A stretch of 32,793 nt of DNA from Promethearchaeota archaeon. Lineage in GTDB: Archaea; Asgardarchaeota; Lokiarchaeia; Sigyniarchaeales; Promethearchaeaceae. The stretch lies in contig SDNX01000019.1 in assembly GCA_004524545.1 (NCBI GenBank), forward strand, positions 1 through 32,793, in the 5' to 3' direction. The notes below the pieces were generated by a model. The model was not told the origin of the DNA, did not search any database, and saw only the letters and a program-made list of their open reading frames with translations. Below, in pieces: positions 1 through 7,960 of this stretch (its first letter is position 1; every line of letters starts with the position of its first letter). Made by a program: the position numbers and the translations under genes.

Positions 1-1062
1 AAGATGGGTATGAAATTTTCCAAATATAAAAAATATCAAAATTGGAATGCTGAACAACTATTGGATTCATTCTTTAAAGAACAGAAGATAAAGGCTTTAT
101 TAACAGGTATACTTGCAGATATCGTCACAAAACCTTGTGAATTTCCAGCTTTGGGAATACCTTATTATAATATTGAGTCCGCTTTTGATAAGAGAATATT
201 GACAGACGATATAGGAATGCTTGGAGAGCCCTCCTATCATTATATACGCGGTGGAGCAAACAAGATTATTTTAGAAATGGAAAAACTCATTGTAGAGCAC
301 GGAGGAACTATAAAAACTGGTGTTAAAGTAGAAAAGATCATAATTGAGGATAATGTTGCTTCAGGAGTAAAGTTATCTGATGGAACTCTAGACCAAGCGG
401 ACATTGTTGTATCAAGTGGGTCAATTCCCGATATTTTTGACGACGTTATTGGGAGAGAAAATTTACCTGACGAATTGAAGCAAAAAATTGATAATTTGCG
501 TTATATGGAATCGTGCTTTTTTGTTCACTTGGGAATAAATTTCAATCCGCTGCGTTCTCAATCAAAAGAACTATGCTACTATTATGGAACCTATGATATT
601 GATGGTTCTATCGAAGAATCTCGTGAAGGAATTTATCATGAGGGAAAAGAAGGATTCCTTATTTATGTTCCCTCTATTCACACACCTGAAATGGCGCCCA
701 AAGGAAAATACGCCGTAACTATTTATACTATTTGCCCCGATCGCTTGAAAGAAGGAACTTGGGAAGAGAAGAAAGACCATTATGCCGATCTTCTCATAAT
801 GGAAGCAGAAAAGAAGATCCCCGGATTATATGAAGGAATTGAGACGAAATTGGTTATGTCTCCTGTAGATTTCCGGAAACAAATAAATGCCAAAAGACAT
901 AGTTTCGGAGGATTAGCTCCAATTATGGGCCAATCGGGTCCAGCTCACAAGACGCCCATCAAGAACTTATGGTACATCGGAGCTTATAGCGAAAGTGGCG
1001 GGGGAGTTGCCGGTACTATGTGGGGAACGAGAAATGTAGCAAAAAAGATATTAGAAGAATGA
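1..1062 (+). CDS. Phytoene desaturase-like FAD oxidoreductase, C-terminal part
   Basis: This is the C-terminal part of a FAD-dependent amine-oxidase-fold enzyme of the phytoene dehydrogenase-like family (COG1233). The frame is open to the first base of the window, so the N-terminal GxGxxG FAD-binding motif lies outside and the ATG at base 4 is probably internal. Visible hallmarks are the substrate-domain segment with 'GGANKIILEMEKLI', a second nucleotide-binding half ('ADIVVSSGS'), and the terminal FAD-contact motif 'NLWYIGAYSESGGGVAGTMWG'-like segment (shown here only as an outline), followed by a short helix. Family members desaturate or isomerise polyprenoids or reduce isoprenoid double bonds; the substrate cannot be read from this part. 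The gene ends 4 bases from the convergent NFACT gene. Confidence is high for the family and low for the substrate. Confidence 0.8.
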   Translation, partial: KMGMKFSKYKKYQNWNAEQLLDSFFKEQKIKALLTGILADIVTKPCEFPALGIPYYNIESAFDKRILTDDIGMLGEPSYHYIRGGANKIILEMEKLIVEHGGTIKTGVKVEKIIIEDNVASGVKLSDGTLDQADIVVSSGSIPDIFDDVIGRENLPDELKQKIDNLRYMESCFFVHLGINFNPLRSQSKELCYYYGTYDIDGSIEESREGIYHEGKEGFLIYVPSIHTPEMAPKGKYAVTIYTICPDRLKEGTWEEKKDHYADLLIMEAEKKIPGLYEGIETKLVMSPVDFRKQINAKRHSFGGLAPIMGQSGPAHKTPIKNLWYIGAYSESGGGVAGTMWGTRNVAKKILEE

Positions 1063-1066
1063 TTCC

Positions 1067-3142
1067 TTAATTTTTTGCAATACTGGAATTCCCAGGGGGA
1101 ATAAAATGGATAATATGGTTTTCATCAATTAATTTCACCCATTTTTTCACTTCTGCTTTTGCATTATTGATGAAGTGTGCTTTTATTTTCTCGGCAAGTT
1201 TTCCGCTAGCCAATCCATTTTTCTGAGGTTTAATTCTCACAAATATCTCTGTCTGGGATTTTATAGCACTTTGAGGTCCCGCAATTATTCGTGGAAAGTA
1301 TATGTTTTTATCCCCATCGACATCCTCATCCAATTGCCCCACAACTTCCAGAATCAATCCGATTGTGAGCTCTAGAAAGGGTGCGGGTAAAAAGTTCTTT
1401 TCTCCTTTAATGAAAAATGAGCCCTTAGCTAGATATTCACCAGGATTCGGGGATTTCGTCACTTGATCTGGGTTTACGTAGTATATTTTTGTACTCCCCC
1501 ACCCTTCTCTCCAAGCGTTCGAATAACTAGCAGCAAATGTTGCAGTTTCCTTGATTGTCAGCTCAGGAATCTTTGTATTTTCGGGATTTTTTAAAACTGT
1601 TGAGGGAGCACCTCTCAACTCAGTGTGGAAATATAGATCATTTTTTTCCAAGTGTTTCTTAACGATTGTTTCATTCGAAGACGCGTCTTTTCCACCAACC
1701 ACAATGTACCCATCTGAACTCTTAAACCACCGGAATTTTTCAAACCATTGTTTTTTGGGTTGTTTCACTAAACTTATTTGACGTTGCATAGTTTGCTCTT
1801 TTTCGATTTGTTTCTCTTCTAATATCTTCTGAGTTTTCTCTAAAGCTGATTTTGCTCCTTCTATACGTCGTTTATCTTTTTTTGCGAGTTTATAATAATA
1901 AGTTGCATTATCTGTCGCATTAATTCTGAAATCCAACCGAATGATTGTACCTTCAATTTTCACTTCAATTTTTGCTTCTTTTGGAAATGCCTTATGAAAG
2001 ATGAGAGCTTCCTCGATCTGCATTTCTTTTCCCTTTTTCAGACGTTCCAATATTGTTTTCCATTCAAATCCGCGTTTACGAGCATCTTTGATATTACTAA
2101 GCAAAGCATCAATTGCAGAAAGATGAGTAAAGATCAAATCTCCGAGTAATAAATGGTTCTCTCGATTATCCTTGGATGACGTGACTTGCTCCTCCTGTGA
2201 TTCATAAATTCTCTCAAACTTTCGCAAAGCTTTACTTGCTTTATCGGTTTCACTGGATAACAAAAATTTGGAATCTAATTTCGCAAAGTATTCATCCACA
2301 GTTTCATTGAAACTGGAATATTGTATTTTCTTCAGATGAGAATGGATTTCTAGATCAAATGGTTCAAAAAAAACGAATTCATCGTTATCATCTGTATATA
2401 TTAGGCCGGGGAAGGAATCTTGATTCAAGATTTTAATCAGTTTTTGAATTTCTGTATAAAGTGATTTAATTTCACTTTTTTTAAGTGAGTTTGCGTCTTT
2501 AGTCTTATCAATTTGAGCGCGTTTGCACATTTCCTCTGCAATATACCCTACTAGTCCACTATTTTTTGAAATTGTTCGAATGGTATCAATTTCGGATTGT
2601 TCTAAAATTTCAACTAAGTCTTCATATGTCATATTCATGAAATTTTTTTCTCGTTGAGGAGGTGGAATGTAATCGGCTTTGGCTAATATTCTACGATCTT
2701 TGAGAAGTTTATAATGTTTCGCCATAAAAATGCGATTATCTCCATCGATCAATAAGAAATTACCCCCCAGAAACATTTCTACGATAAATTTCCATGACTC
2801 TCCTTCCTTACTGGCGAGCTCAAAAATTAAAATTCTGTCGAGATGATATTGATATACTCTTTGTATTCTCCTCCCTTTCAAGTATTTACGTAATGCAGAA
2901 CAATACTGGGATGGCATGGGAGGAGTAGGATAATTATAAGAAGTTATATTCATCCTTTTAGAGGCGTCCAAGATGAGATCCTTTTTCCCTTCTTTGGTTC
3001 GACATCTTATCTTAAGGAGATTGTCAGATATTTCATACACATTATCAATAAACCCATCTTGGAGTAGCATATTTAGTTCTTTAGCAATAACAAATACATC
3101 TAGATTAGAGACATTATTCTTGCTAGATTGTTTCTTCGGCAT
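1067..3142 (-). CDS. rqcH: NFACT-family ribosome quality control factor (RqcH/Rqc2 homologue)
   Basis: A 691-aa NFACT protein. The N-terminal NFACT-N domain (about residues 10-200) carries the Asp-Arg pair in 'YHLDRILIFEL' (about D102/R103), equivalent to the DR needed for C-terminal tailing of stalled chains in yeast Rqc2 and bacterial RqcH. Next is a helical and coiled-coil middle (about 290-470) with the long K/E-rich helix 'EKTQKILEEKQIEKEQTMQRQ'-type pattern. The NFACT-R domain follows (about 480-610) with 'WFEKFRWFKSSDGYIVVGGKD' style opening and 'LYFHTELRGAPSTVLKNP'. Known role: binds the large ribosomal subunit with obstructed peptidyl-tRNA and recruits tRNA to extend the nascent chain. 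Length and domain order are normal for archaea. It is transcribed divergently from the EMC6-like gene, with only about 50-60 bases between them. Confidence 0.9.
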   Translation of the reverse strand: MPKKQSSKNNVSNLDVFVIAKELNMLLQDGFIDNVYEISDNLLKIRCRTKEGKKDLILDASKRMNITSYNYPTPPMPSQYCSALRKYLKGRRIQRVYQYHLDRILIFELASKEGESWKFIVEMFLGGNFLLIDGDNRIFMAKHYKLLKDRRILAKADYIPPPQREKNFMNMTYEDLVEILEQSEIDTIRTISKNSGLVGYIAEEMCKRAQIDKTKDANSLKKSEIKSLYTEIQKLIKILNQDSFPGLIYTDDNDEFVFFEPFDLEIHSHLKKIQYSSFNETVDEYFAKLDSKFLLSSETDKASKALRKFERIYESQEEQVTSSKDNRENHLLLGDLIFTHLSAIDALLSNIKDARKRGFEWKTILERLKKGKEMQIEEALIFHKAFPKEAKIEVKIEGTIIRLDFRINATDNATYYYKLAKKDKRRIEGAKSALEKTQKILEEKQIEKEQTMQRQISLVKQPKKQWFEKFRWFKSSDGYIVVGGKDASSNETIVKKHLEKNDLYFHTELRGAPSTVLKNPENTKIPELTIKETATFAASYSNAWREGWGSTKIYYVNPDQVTKSPNPGEYLAKGSFFIKGEKNFLPAPFLELTIGLILEVVGQLDEDVDGDKNIYFPRIIAGPQSAIKSQTEIFVRIKPQKNGLASGKLAEKIKAHFINNAKAEVKKWVKLIDENHIIHFIPPGNSSIAKN

Positions 3143-3202
3143 TATTTATTAGTTGTAATGTGTTAGACTATACTAATTTTATCTTTTCAAACAGTGGATT
3201 AC

Positions 3203-3601
3203 ATGGCGCGTAGAATCAGAAACAAGAGTAAACTCGCAGGAAAATACCTTGTAAAGCGGAAAAAGACAAAAGTTGAATTAGAAAAAGACGCTATTGTCCG
3301 ACAGAAAGAACTGTTCTACTGGGCTAAAGCGATTACTGGAGCAGTTGCTGGTTTCCTAGGTGTTTATGCATTTGAACTAGTCGGATGGTGGATGTTCATC
3401 TACATGATCTTAATGTGGTTTGGATTTCCGTGGATCCTAAGTTTTGGATTTTTCCGGTTTCGATACGATAAAGAGAACTGGTCGTGGAAGGAAATTCTAA
3501 AAGAAGGCGCGGGAATATTCTTTCTGACATTTATGTTGGTATCAACTGTCTTCCATACCATCAAATACTTCCCTATCTTTGATCATTTTATTGGACTATA
3601 G
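3203..3601 (+). CDS. EMC6/Rab5IF-like three-TM membrane protein (candidate)
   Basis: A small membrane protein of 132 aa from the ATG at 3203, or 135 aa from the GTG at 3194; both are in frame and I prefer the ATG, which begins 'MARRIRNKSK'. A strongly basic cytosolic N-terminus of about 35 residues precedes three predicted transmembrane helices at about 41-60, 63-85 and 108-128 of the long form. The first helix region 'AKAITGAVAGFLGVYAF' resembles the EMC6 signature (human EMC6 has 'SALSGATAGILGL'), and the spacing to a last helix ending close to the C-terminus also fits EMC6/Rab5IF. EMC6-type proteins are part of membrane-protein insertion machines. The likeness is by eye only; an unrelated small membrane protein is possible. 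The last 14 bases overlap the convergent methyltransferase gene. Confidence 0.5.
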   Translation: MARRIRNKSKLAGKYLVKRKKTKVELEKDAIVRQKELFYWAKAITGAVAGFLGVYAFELVGWWMFIYMILMWFGFPWILSFGFFRFRYDKENWSWKEILKEGAGIFFLTFMLVSTVFHTIKYFPIFDHFIGL

Positions 3602-5654
3602 ATTTAGGAATATTGTATAATTCGAAAACTAACTCGTTAAGTTTTTTTATTTGAGATTGTATAAGAAGATTTACTCCTTTTTTTCCAGTTTGTGTATTTA
3701 TTTTTGTGTTCAACTGAGATTCGTATAATAATTGCTTCAGTTTAATTTGTTCCTCTTTATTTTCTGTAGATTTAACAATTTGGAACTCTTTCTCCAAATT
3801 TGCCACAATACGAGTTATTCTATCTATTATTTCATCAAATTCCTTTTGAGCGATTAAAGGTTCAAATTTTCCTGTTGTGGAATCAATTCTTCCTGGTAAA
3901 GGAATGTCTTTCACCATTATGCTGTTGATTGATAAAAAGTGGGAATTTACCATGTAGGATTGGAATTTTTTTGTGATATAGTAGTTTACCAAATCGGAAT
4001 TAATGATTGCACAAATCACTTCCAAATTTAAAAACTTAGATCCCCAGATTAACCCATATCCTCCCATGAATGAATACCCCACACGGTCAATTGCTGCAGT
4101 TAGATTACGAGAGTTTGCCTTTAAAATGAGTTTTGGGGCAGATTGGAAATTTGAAATCAAAGATGGAGAAAATACGCTATTTTTTAATTTATATTGTGGA
4201 AAGAGATACTCTTGGCCGTCTAAACCAACGGGAAGTTCCCAAAAAATGCAATACGGAGCAACATTTTTGGACATTATGAACTTTAAAGCGTTATTATGTT
4301 CTTTTTTGTCCTCAAAGACGTTTTTTATAACTTGATGATAATACTTCGATCGAGGGGTACCGCTAAATAAGAGTAGATCTGTATCTCGAAATCGACTGAA
4401 GTCATGAAAATGCGCTTCTAATTCATCTACTACTGGATTTAATATAAAATTAAACCGATATCCTTCATTAGAGAGGAATTTATTATAATTTTGATTTGTA
4501 AAGACTTTCCATTCAATTGTATTTGGAATTGAGTCAGAAGGATCATTTGGAAAATCTAACAATCTATGAATCCAGTTTTGATCTAGATAAGAGAATTGAG
4601 AGGTTCTAATGAAAATAAGGGTATCATTAGGATTATCTCTACTTAGCCGATTCAAATGTTCTAGCAAGTCAGGAACTTTAGTTTCAAAAGCAAAGGCAAT
4701 TTTTCGTAAAATGGTGATGAGTGGATATGTAAATACCTCAAATAGATCACTACATCGAGATATATCAATAAACTCCAGAGGAACACAATGTATAAGCATT
4801 AATAATCTTAACTTCCCTCCATATTTTCGTAATAAATATTTCTCAGGAGTTATGAATCCAAGTAATCCGCCTTTTGGTAGTAATTTTATGCATTTTTCGA
4901 AAAAACAAACGTAAATATCAAAATCATATTTCGCGCTAAGGAAATGACTCCGAAGATAGCTATTATAAGTAGATTCCAGCTTGTGAACGCGAACATAAGG
5001 TGGATTCCCAATAACTATTTGTGGAGTGAAAGGGATCTCTGCCTTTAAGAAGTCTTGATGTATGAAATTTTGACTAATTATCTTTGAACAAATTATAAAA
5101 TCAGTCGTACAATTTCGAATAAGAAAAATTAATCCGATTATGCTTCGAAACAATGTACGTCCTTGTGTATTTGTCTGATCATCAATCTCACAACCGAACA
5201 TTGATGAGAGGATGGTCTGCAAACTAGTAAGAGAGGTTTTTTCTTTTAATTCGATTTTAATTAGTAAAAATAACATATCCACAAGAAAGTAACCAAGTCC
5301 TGCACTAGGATCTAAAATAATGGGGACCTTTCCTTCAGAAAAATCGATTTTTCCTTGTTGATATAGTACACGTTGGTTAATGAAACGACATATTGATTTT
5401 GGAGTAAAATACCTACCAAATTTCCGATTACCCTCTTGATTGGAAGGGTGAGTGTTCGATAGGAAATCTGTTAAAGAGGTCACAATACGATGAAATTCCA
5501 ATGGTTCCATAATTTGATTTCTTAGAAATCTCTCTCGATTTTTCAGGTAGAAATCAAGAATACCTCTATAGAAGTGAATGAAATCTATGGAATTCTCATA
5601 AAATGAAATAAGATCATGCAGTGTGGAATTAGAATTTAATGTGATGATAGACAT
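3588..5654 (-). CDS. N6-adenine DNA methyltransferase, TaqI/Eco57I type
   Basis: A 688-aa gamma-class DNA adenine methyltransferase. The order is an N-terminal helical part (about 1-75), motif X 'GRYFTPKSIC', motif I for S-adenosylmethionine 'DPSAGLGYFL' (about residue 113), and catalytic motif IV 'NPPYVRV' (about 216). A C-terminal target-recognition region follows (about 380-690), ending in the 'SINSIMVKDIPLP' pattern typical of TaqI-like specificity domains. No PD-(D/E)XK endonuclease block is visible at the N-terminus, so this is probably a methyltransferase alone rather than a complete type IIG enzyme. It overlaps its upstream partner gene by 26 bases, implying co-transcription and coupled translation. 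Function may be restriction-modification, anti-restriction or epigenetic; no recognisable restriction gene is adjacent. Confidence 0.85.
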   Translation of the reverse strand: MSIITLNSNSTLHDLISFYENSIDFIHFYRGILDFYLKNRERFLRNQIMEPLEFHRIVTSLTDFLSNTHPSNQEGNRKFGRYFTPKSICRFINQRVLYQQGKIDFSEGKVPIILDPSAGLGYFLVDMLFLLIKIELKEKTSLTSLQTILSSMFGCEIDDQTNTQGRTLFRSIIGLIFLIRNCTTDFIICSKIISQNFIHQDFLKAEIPFTPQIVIGNPPYVRVHKLESTYNSYLRSHFLSAKYDFDIYVCFFEKCIKLLPKGGLLGFITPEKYLLRKYGGKLRLLMLIHCVPLEFIDISRCSDLFEVFTYPLITILRKIAFAFETKVPDLLEHLNRLSRDNPNDTLIFIRTSQFSYLDQNWIHRLLDFPNDPSDSIPNTIEWKVFTNQNYNKFLSNEGYRFNFILNPVVDELEAHFHDFSRFRDTDLLLFSGTPRSKYYHQVIKNVFEDKKEHNNALKFIMSKNVAPYCIFWELPVGLDGQEYLFPQYKLKNSVFSPSLISNFQSAPKLILKANSRNLTAAIDRVGYSFMGGYGLIWGSKFLNLEVICAIINSDLVNYYITKKFQSYMVNSHFLSINSIMVKDIPLPGRIDSTTGKFEPLIAQKEFDEIIDRITRIVANLEKEFQIVKSTENKEEQIKLKQLLYESQLNTKINTQTGKKGVNLLIQSQIKKLNELVFELYNIPKSIVQ

Positions 5655-6162
5655 TATCGTAAATATCCCTCACAGAATAGTTACTCATCCCTGAAAACAA
5701 TTCGATTTCATTAGACCAATAAGATTCAAGTAACCATTGATCAAATTCGGTTTCAAATTCAAGATAATACCATTCCATAAATGCTTTTTTCACTGTTTTT
5801 ATATCGATATACTCTTTTTCACCATTATTTTTGAGATCCAAAAGGATTCTTTTTAGTGCGGGGAGGAAACTTTTTCTATCAATTTTAACCCGCTCACCAT
5901 ATGTACCTTCAGACAAAGGAGTGGGACCATCGAGCTGAGGATTTTCTTTTTCAAATGGGATTCTATCGATAAAATCCTTGTTGCTCTGCACTGTTTTTGT
6001 AAGGAATTTAATGGATTTATTGATATCTTTAAGAGATTTAGACATTATTTTATAATTGGCTTGTAATTTATCGGTAATTTTGGATAAGTTCTGTATTTCT
6101 CTTTGAATCTTATCGATATCACTGTTAGAAGAATCAGAATCTTGTTTTTTTTGTGCACCCAT
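5629..6162 (-). CDS. Coiled-coil protein co-transcribed with DNA methyltransferase
   Basis: A 177-aa protein I do not recognise. Residues 1-15 are polar and Ser-rich. Residues about 15-65 form a heptad-like coiled coil ('IDKIQREIQNLSKITDKLQ'), and then comes a proline-rich linker. A compact C-terminal half (about 95-177) has the helix-rich, Trp/Tyr-rich look of a small winged-helix or helical domain ('ALKRILLDLKNN', 'AFMEWYYLEFETEFDQWLL'). No nuclease, ATPase or metal motif is visible. Its end overlaps the methyltransferase start by 26 bases in another frame, so the two very likely work together, for example as an oligomerising or DNA-recognition partner. The function is inferred from position only. 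Confidence 0.7.
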   Translation of the reverse strand: MGAQKKQDSDSSNSDIDKIQREIQNLSKITDKLQANYKIMSKSLKDINKSIKFLTKTVQSNKDFIDRIPFEKENPQLDGPTPLSEGTYGERVKIDRKSFLPALKRILLDLKNNGEKEYIDIKTVKKAFMEWYYLEFETEFDQWLLESYWSNEIELFSGMSNYSVRDIYDNVYHHIKF

Positions 6163-6226
6163 GGATGTAATGACTATAACAACCCCACGCTATATACTTT
6201 CATGGAGATATTGTTGAGAGAAGTAG

Positions 6227-6394
6227 TTAAGATTTAATTTTAAAAATTTTTTCACCATTGTACTCCTTGAGTAAAAAGTCACGAATTGCAATTCGAATGG
6301 TTTCTGATCGATTGGGATAAATTTCCTGTTCAACTAAGTGTTCAATCCCATCAAGATATACTTGAGGAATATTTAATGTTACCAGCTTCACCAT
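6227..6394 (-). CDS. Ribbon-helix-helix (CopG/NikR-N type) regulator 1
   Basis: The track ORF begins at 6451, but its first 19 residues are an AT-rich hydrophobic run; the family start is the Met giving 'MVKLVTLNIPQVYLDGI', so I place the start at 6394 (55 aa). The pattern is one short beta strand ('VKLVTLNIP') and two helices with the typical turn 'YPNRSETIRIAIRDFL'. Ribbon-helix-helix dimers insert the paired strands in the DNA major groove. No C-terminal nickel or ligand domain is present, so this is a bare DNA-binding protein. It is closely similar to the protein at 30631-30825. It lies downstream of two membrane-protein genes on the same strand, with about 70 bases to the nearest. Confidence 0.8.
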   Translation of the reverse strand: MVKLVTLNIPQVYLDGIEHLVEQEIYPNRSETIRIAIRDFLLKEYNGEKIFKIKS

Positions 6395-6467
6395 ACCTTC
6401 ACTTAGTTGGTAAAAGAAAAAAAGCAATTTTAACCCAAATGTTATTTGCATAATATTGGGAAGTATT

Positions 6468-6905
6468 TTAGTATCGTTCTACCCGAACTTGAACTCCCCA
6501 AAGATATAGTGTGGCAAGAATAACTCCTATCAAAGACACGAAAAAGACGGGTAAACTTAAAATCCCTTGAATTATCGCCATAGCACCTATAATGAATACC
6601 TCTCTTAAAGCTGAGGGTTTTCCTCGTAATTCCATTGCATTAGCGAGACCAATTAAAGTGAAAGTGTAAAATACAACTATGAACAAGGATTTCATTAGGA
6701 TTAGAAGAACATCAGCTGCAGTTCCACTTTCTGGGGTTATATTTATCAAAGATCCATTGAATAGGAGCGAAAGAACGAAACAAATTCCTCCAACAATCAG
6801 AGATCTAATAGAAGAATTGTACATTTCCGTTTTTTGATCCGACATTCGTTGACGGGTATCTTGCTCTTCTTGGACTTGTTTTTTTCCTTTCTTGTATTTT
6901 GGCAT
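6468..6905 (-). CDS. Multi-TM membrane protein, unknown function
   Basis: A 145-aa integral membrane protein. The first 30 residues are polar and basic ('MPKYKKGKKQVQEEQ'). After them come about four hydrophobic segments near residues 35-55, 65-85, 100-115 and 118-140, ending in the charged tail 'VRVERY'. It has a strong Shine-Dalgarno sequence (AGGAGGA, read on the minus strand about 8 bases before the ATG), which supports the start. It follows the CBM9/DOMON-like membrane protein gene by 14 bases and is presumably co-transcribed with it. I recognise no family. Confidence 0.65.
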   Translation of the reverse strand: MPKYKKGKKQVQEEQDTRQRMSDQKTEMYNSSIRSLIVGGICFVLSLLFNGSLINITPESGTAADVLLILMKSLFIVVFYTFTLIGLANAMELRGKPSALREVFIIGAMAIIQGILSLPVFFVSLIGVILATLYLWGVQVRVERY

Positions 6906-6919
6906 TTTTTTCTATCCTC

Positions 6920-7738
6920 CTATATTTTCATCCGGGATTGATACGAAATCACAACGATCACAATAAATCCGATTCCTACCACGGAGAATGCTATATAAGT
7001 CAGAATTAGCATAACCTTCCTTATTTCTGGGGGCTCGACATAAGGTATATCAATGGATGCAAAAGAGAGTAGAACCGTACTTGTTGTTTGAATCGTTGGA
7101 TCTTCACCTTCTGGATGGTTTCCAAATTGTATCGTTATCGCGTAAGTTTCATCAAAATCAAGCGAAGTATCATTATGGTAATCAAAAATATATTGTGCCG
7201 ATGTGCTGGTAGTGAGTCGAAATTCATAATAACTATAGGAATTTGCAGCCGTAGAAACATTTGCAGCTCCTATAAAATTGGATACAGAATCATTGAGATA
7301 CTCTCCACCATCATAGTGTTGATCTTCAGTGAAATAGGATCGCGTATCGGAATGTGAAAAATTCCTGGTTTGGATCAGTTTTGCATCTTTAAAATCTTCA
7401 ACTTCTGAATCGGTTGAGTTAGACAGGAGGAGTTTCACAAATTCATCATCGTTATGGTTAACCACACGAACTTCGACTAATACATACAAAAATGAGCTAT
7501 TAATCATAACATATAGTCGAAGATCGGGGGATTCATTATCAGTAGTATTTGCACCACTCCAGTAACTATCCTTTTTTCCATCAATAGTCGGGTGTTGTCC
7601 AATTGGTGCAGTGAGTTCTTCCACATCCCAAGCGGAACCTAACTTGATACATTGATTAAACACAACGATAGCACATAAGCTTATGAGAATGATAACCGTA
7701 ATAGTAGATTTCTTCCGTAGTCTCGACATTAACGCCAA
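6920..7738 (-). CDS. Membrane-anchored extracytoplasmic protein with CBM9/DOMON-like domain
   Basis: A 272-aa protein with an N-terminal signal-anchor (about 10-30, 'TVIILISLCAIVVFNQC'), a large extracytoplasmic domain and a C-terminal transmembrane helix (about 245-265) with a short basic end. The domain opens with 'IDGKKDSYWSGA', then 'PDLRLYVMINSSFLYVLVEV', the usual beginning of CBM9-like, DOMON or ethylbenzene-dehydrogenase-gamma-like beta sandwiches. Such domains bind sugars or haem; I cannot see a clear haem ligand pair. Asn-x-Ser/Thr sites are frequent ('NTT', 'NSS', 'NST', 'NFS', 'NDS', 'NVS'), fitting surface exposure and N-glycosylation. It is likely in an operon with the multi-TM protein after it, perhaps as its exposed partner. 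Confidence 0.65.
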   Translation of the reverse strand: MALMSRLRKKSTITVIILISLCAIVVFNQCIKLGSAWDVEELTAPIGQHPTIDGKKDSYWSGANTTDNESPDLRLYVMINSSFLYVLVEVRVVNHNDDEFVKLLLSNSTDSEVEDFKDAKLIQTRNFSHSDTRSYFTEDQHYDGGEYLNDSVSNFIGAANVSTAANSYSYYEFRLTTSTSAQYIFDYHNDTSLDFDETYAITIQFGNHPEGEDPTIQTTSTVLLSFASIDIPYVEPPEIRKVMLILTYIAFSVVGIGFIVIVVISYQSRMKI

Positions 7739-7905
7739 TCCAGTATCCTTTGAATAATTAGGAAGGATTTATTGTCCTTGAATTAAAAAGCCTTTGATAC
7801 GATTAGTTATTGATTCAATGCGATCAGCCCTATTGTATAACGATTAATGAAGCATCCAACTGAAAATTTTTATGAAAAGAAAACAATTGCTTCTCAATAC
7901 CATCT

Positions 7906-7924
7906 ATCTAAATTCATTTTAGAT
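7906..7924. promoter_or_regulatory. Perfect 7-bp inverted repeat at first porGD ATG
   Basis: ATCTAAA, a 5-base spacer and TTTAGAT form a perfect inverted repeat whose right arm runs into the first in-frame ATG (7923) before the oxidoreductase genes. It could be an operator or an mRNA hairpin covering the start. No protein can be assigned to it. Confidence 0.35.
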
Positions 7925-7960
7925 GAATAAACTGTCAAAGGATGAATAAAAACTGTCAGA
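7922..7960 (+). repeat. Imperfect tandem duplication at the 5' end of porGD
   Basis: Two adjacent copies read GATGAATAAACTGTCA and GATGAATAAAAACTGTCA; the second has two extra A in the A-run. The ATG of copy 1 (7923) is in frame with the downstream gene but meets TAA at 7947. The ATG of copy 2 (7942) is out of frame and ends at a TAA at 7966. A single copy without the extra A residues would read straight into the conserved subunit as M-N-K-L-S-D-Y-V-I-S. Slippage in vivo or an assembly or sequencing error could produce this. Confidence 0.75.

Noticed and set aside
3588-5654. Type IIG restriction-methylase or BREX PglX
   Set aside because: The protein is too short for PglX and shows no N-terminal nuclease motif; no other BREX genes are nearby.
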